NCBI GenBank assembly: GCA_025353435.1
Contig: JANXQR010000258.1
Coordinates: 1 to 8,493 of the forward strand
DNA: 8,493 bases
Source: Acidobacteriota bacterium
Lineage (GTDB): Bacteria; Acidobacteriota; Terriglobia; Terriglobales; Acidobacteriaceae
Direction: 5' to 3'
A model generated the notes under the pieces. The model was not told where the DNA came from. It saw only the letters and a list, made by a program, of their open reading frames with translations, and did no database searches. Numbering within the stretch: position 1 is the first letter of the stretch; the number at the start of each line of letters is the position of its first letter. A program made the translations under genes and the position numbers. Shown here piece by piece: positions 5,706 to 8,493 of this stretch.

Positions 5706-8231
5706 ATGAACCGGGCACACATCGCAGCCGCCGCGCTCGCATTTGCCGCAGCCACAGGCGTACTTTCAGTCACGACCACCAGGGTTCTAGCCCAGCAAAA
5801 CGACCCCGCCCAAGCCATCCCCGAATACCTCCGCGCCGCCTCCATGTTTGCCCCCTCAGCCTCAGCTCCCAACAACATCCTCATTGACGTCCCCATCAAC
5901 AACACCATCTACCCCTCCGACATCATCCCGCCCCAATTCGCATGGCGCGACAACAACCCCGCCGCCACCACCTGGCGCATCGAAATCCACTTCGCCCACG
6001 CCCTCCCCATCCGCATCTGGTCCACCGGAGAAAAACTCCAGCTCGGCTCCCTCGACGAATCCCTCACCGGCTACGTCCCCCCCACCCTCACCCCCGAGCA
6101 GCAGCAGATGCACACCTGGCGCCCCGACGACCGCACCTGGGCCAACATCAAGCAGCACTCCGTCGACTCCCCCGCCACCATCATCATCAGCGGCTTCATC
6201 AATCAGCCCGACCACACCCCCGTCTCCTCCGCCCGAACCAAAATCACCACGTCAAAAGACCCCGTCGGCGCGCCCATCTTTTACCGCGACGTCCCCCTCA
6301 TCCCGCCCCCTCCTGAAACCGAACAGCGCGGCGTCATCAAGCCCCTACCCGACTCCGTCCTACCCAAAATCAAGTGGCAGCTCCGTTACATCAACCAGCC
6401 GCAGAGCAAGGTCATGATGACCAACCTCCCCACCTGCGGCAACTGCCACTCCTTCTCACGCGACGGAAAAACCCTCGGCATCGACGTCGACGGCCCCGCC
6501 AACGACAAAGGCCTCTATGCTCTCGTCCCCTTGAAAAAAGTCAGCGTCATCTCCAACGATTACCTCCTTCGCTGGAGCTCCTTTTCCGAGGACCACGCCC
6601 AGAAGCGCTTCGGTTTCATGAGCCAGGTCTCCCCCGACGGCAAATTCGTGGTCAACTCCATTGACGTCCCCCACGCCCACGGCGTCCGCGTCCTCGACCG
6701 CCTCTACAACGGCTTCTATCGCTTTTACGGATTCGGCCAGGTCTTCTATCCCACCCGCGGCGTGCTCGCCTGGTACAGCAAGGAATCCGGCAAGCTCCAG
6801 CCCCTCCCCGGCGCCGACGATCCCGCCTACGTCCAGACCTCCGCCTTCTGGTCCCCCGACGGCAAATACCTCGTCTATTCCCGCGCCGTCGCAGGCGACC
6901 CCTACCCGCCCGGCTACGAGCGCTCCATGTACGCCAACGATCCCAAAGAAACTCAGGTCCAGTACGACCTCTACCGCATCCCCTTCAACGACGGTCGCGG
7001 CGGCGCCTCCGAACGCGTGACCGGAGCGTCAGAAAACGGCATGAGCAACAACTTCCCCAAGGTCTCGCCAGACGGCAAGTGGATCGTCTTCGTCCAATGC
7101 AAAAACGGCCTGCTCATGCGCCCTGACAGCAAGCTCTTCATCGTCCCCTTCGAAGGCGGCGAAGCACGCCCCCTCGAGTCCAACTTGCCCGTAATGAACT
7201 CCTGGCACTCGTGGTCGCCCAACGGCCGCTGGTTGGCCTTCTCGTCCAAAAGTCCCTCCGTATACACCCGCCTTTATCTAACCCACATCGACGAACTGGG
7301 CCACGCCAGTCCGCCCATCGTCGTCGAAAACGCCACCGCTTCCAACCGCGCCGTCAACATCCCCGAATTCGTCAACCTCGGCTCTGAAGGCCTCGACCAT
7401 ATCGAGACTCCCGCCATCGATTTCTACCGCGAGTTTGATGCCGCCCAGCAGCTCCAAGACGAGCACAAATACGAGGCCGCCGTCCACGCCTGGCAAATCG
7501 CTGCCGCCAAAGACCCCACCGATGCGCGCCCCCTCAACAACATGGGTGTCGCCCTCGCCGCCACCGGGAAAACCGCCGAGGCCATCCTCGCCTATCAGCG
7601 CTCCCTCGCCATGAATGCCGACAGCTCGCAGACCCACAACAATCTCGGCAGCTCCCTCGCCGAGGCCGGCCGCTTCGACGAAGCCCTCACCCACATTCGC
7701 CAGGCCATCGACCTCAACCCCGACAATGGCGCCGCCCACGTCAACCTCGGCCATATCCTTGAAGTCCAGGGCAACCATCGTGAAGAAGCCAAAGCCGAGC
7801 TCCTGAAGGGCATTGAGCTAGCCCCCAAATCCTCCGATGGACACAATATTTATGGAGTCATACTCGCCCGCGAAGGCAAGTTGGACGAAGCCATCGCCGA
7901 GCTCCAGCGCGCGGTCGATCTCACCCCGCGCTGTGCCGAGTGCCACTTCAATTTAGGCCGAGCCTTCGCCGCCGCCAACCGCTTTCCTGAGGCTTTGCCC
8001 CAATTCGAACTCGCCGCTAGTCTAACCAACAACCGCGAGCCCGCCATCCTGCAAATGCTAGCCGCCATGTACTCAGAAACCGGCAAGTATCAGCAGGCCG
8101 TCAACTCCGCCCAGCAAGCCATCGCCCTGGCCGAAGCCCGCAGCGACACCGAATTGGCGACCACGCTCCGCGCCAACCTGCAGCGCTACCAACAACAACT
8201 TCAGCTAGCCCCAGGCCCCAGCCAAAATTAA
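5706..8231 (+). CDS. Exported CxxCH-motif, PD40/TolB-like propeller and TPR fusion protein
   Basis: An 841-residue protein, probably periplasmic or surface exposed. Residues 1-29 are a Sec signal peptide (MNRAHIAAAALAFAAATGVL, with cleavage likely after VLA before QQND). Residues of about 55-190 look like a beta-sandwich (Fn3/Ig-like) region beginning at DVPINNTIYP. A CGNCH haem-c-type motif sits at 244-248 (bases 6435-6449), followed by SFSRDGKTLGIDVDG. PD40/WD40-like blades follow: SPDGKF (309), SPDGKYLVYS (383), SPDGKWIVFVQ (454), SPNGRWLAFSS (504). From about 580 to 825 there are five or six TPRs (LNNMGVALAATGKTAEAILAY, NNLGSSLAEAGRFDEA, and so on), and one of them contains a second CxxCH (CAECH, 743-747). 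PD40 blades resemble TolB and suggest protein or glycan binding; no catalytic residues are apparent. Haem attachment is possible because the protein is exported, but no second axial ligand can be assigned. The domain order is clear; the function is unknown. Confidence 0.88.
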   Translation: MNRAHIAAAALAFAAATGVLSVTTTRVLAQQNDPAQAIPEYLRAASMFAPSASAPNNILIDVPINNTIYPSDIIPPQFAWRDNNPAATTWRIEIHFAHALPIRIWSTGEKLQLGSLDESLTGYVPPTLTPEQQQMHTWRPDDRTWANIKQHSVDSPATIIISGFINQPDHTPVSSARTKITTSKDPVGAPIFYRDVPLIPPPPETEQRGVIKPLPDSVLPKIKWQLRYINQPQSKVMMTNLPTCGNCHSFSRDGKTLGIDVDGPANDKGLYALVPLKKVSVISNDYLLRWSSFSEDHAQKRFGFMSQVSPDGKFVVNSIDVPHAHGVRVLDRLYNGFYRFYGFGQVFYPTRGVLAWYSKESGKLQPLPGADDPAYVQTSAFWSPDGKYLVYSRAVAGDPYPPGYERSMYANDPKETQVQYDLYRIPFNDGRGGASERVTGASENGMSNNFPKVSPDGKWIVFVQCKNGLLMRPDSKLFIVPFEGGEARPLESNLPVMNSWHSWSPNGRWLAFSSKSPSVYTRLYLTHIDELGHASPPIVVENATASNRAVNIPEFVNLGSEGLDHIETPAIDFYREFDAAQQLQDEHKYEAAVHAWQIAAAKDPTDARPLNNMGVALAATGKTAEAILAYQRSLAMNADSSQTHNNLGSSLAEAGRFDEALTHIRQAIDLNPDNGAAHVNLGHILEVQGNHREEAKAELLKGIELAPKSSDGHNIYGVILAREGKLDEAIAELQRAVDLTPRCAECHFNLGRAFAAANRFPEALPQFELAASLTNNREPAILQMLAAMYSETGKYQQAVNSAQQAIALAEARSDTELATTLRANLQRYQQQLQLAPGPSQN

Positions 8232-8270
8232 GTCTCCCGCAAATTGCCTGGAGATAGGCAGCACACGTCG

Positions 8271-8473
8271 GGCGCGACTTGACTCGCGCCGCTATCGCTT
8301 CGAAATTCAACGGCATAACCTGACGCGCAAAATGCTTCGGGACGCGCAAGGGGACGCGTCAGGGCATGACTTAAGTCGTGCCACAATGGCTTCGAAATCG
8401 AGAGGGTACACAAGCCGCGGAAGATGTATCAGGACAGGCACGACGCGTCAGGGCATGACTTCAGTCGTGCCAC
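8271..8473. repeat. Array of three REP-like palindromic units, about 90 bp period
   Basis: Unit 1 is GGCGCGA-CTTGAC-TCGCGCC at 8271-8290, a perfect 7-bp stem. Unit 2 is GGCATGACTT-AAGTCGTGCC at 8363-8382, self-complementary with one G-T pair. Unit 3 is GGCATGACTT-CAGTCGTGCC at 8452-8471. Units 2 and 3 lie in a 32-base direct repeat (8353-8384 and 8442-8473) that differs at one base (A at 8373, C at 8462). Units 1 and 2 share register through a common CTTCGAAAT at 8298-8306 and 8390-8398. The offsets are 92 and 89 bases. Unit 3 can also pair GGCACGAC (8437-8444) with GTCGTGCC (8464-8471), an alternative stem. The array may continue beyond the right edge. Confidence 0.8.
8322..8349 (+). repeat. 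Short direct repeat GACGCGCAA inside the spacer of the REP-like array
   Basis: GACGCGCAA occurs at 8322-8330 and again at 8341-8349, 19 bases apart, and the related GACGCGTCA begins units 2 and 3 of the array at 8353 and 8442. This suggests local slippage or nested duplication within the repeat spacer. It has no coding meaning that I can see. Confidence 0.5.
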
Positions 8474-8493
8474 TAAGTCGCCAATATTGCGTG

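Larger units (their letters stand above)
8232..8493. other. Intergenic tail without genes, occupied by repeats
   Basis: No credible coding region follows the PD40-TPR stop codon. Most of the stretch is taken up by an array of palindromic repeat units (annotated separately). A CCAGGC/GCCTGG pair across the stop codon (8211-8216 and 8246-8251) has a long loop and no T-run, so I do not call a terminator. The window ends before the next gene appears. Confidence 0.7.

Noticed and set aside
5848..6417. Pro/Ser/Thr-rich plus-strand open frame of 189 codons inside the PD40-TPR gene
   Set aside because: Low-complexity composition comes from C-rich codons read out of frame; the overlapping gene has clear domains and a strong ribosome-binding site.
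8211..8251. Terminator after the PD40-TPR gene formed by CCAGGC and GCCTGG
   Set aside because: It has only six base pairs, a loop of 29 bases that includes the stop codon, and no T-run after it.
8271..8473. CRISPR array
   Set aside because: The units are palindromes of 20-32 bases with spacers that themselves share sequence between units, and there are no cas genes in view; REP-like repeats fit better.

Overview
The window reads as a chromosomal segment of an Acidobacteriota genome, most likely class Terriglobia. I base this on the C-terminal end of an Oar-like TonB-dependent receptor of the type expanded in that class, large exported TPR and CRTAC1-family proteins, high GC, and GC-rich intergenic repeats that resemble acidobacterial repeat families as I remember them. 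The phylum call is inference from protein style, not from a marker gene.

Layout. (1) Bases 2-1075, plus strand: the last 357 residues of an outer-membrane TonB-dependent receptor, cut by the left edge, followed by a strong hairpin terminator at 1099-1133. (2) Bases 1214-3554, minus strand: a two-gene operon encoding two exported TPR proteins. They align to each other without a gap over about 320 residues, so they are a tandem duplication. (3) Bases 3555-3688: a short divergent promoter region. (4) Bases 3689-5440, plus strand: a secreted CRTAC1-family protein with seven FG-GAP/VCBS calcium-loop repeats and a C-terminal ASPIC/UnbV domain. (5) Bases 5441-5705: a GC-rich intergenic repeat element plus the leader of the next gene. 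(6) Bases 5706-8231, plus strand: an 841-residue exported multidomain protein with an N-terminal beta-sandwich-like region, a CxxCH haem-type motif, a PD40/TolB-like propeller and a C-terminal TPR array. (7) Bases 8232-8493: no gene, but an array of three palindromic REP-like units about 90 bp apart that reaches close to the right edge.

How the genes may work together. Every protein here carries an export signal or is an outer-membrane barrel, and no cytoplasmic enzyme or regulator is present. The picture is of an envelope locus: an outer-membrane importer or adhesin-like receptor, periplasmic or surface TPR scaffolds, and beta-propeller proteins that may bind ligand, calcium or haem. No substrate can be read from the sequence. 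The most unusual item is the exported CxxCH-PD40-TPR protein, which has a second CxxCH inside one of its TPR helices. I did not find a phage, IS element, CRISPR array, RNA gene or defence system.
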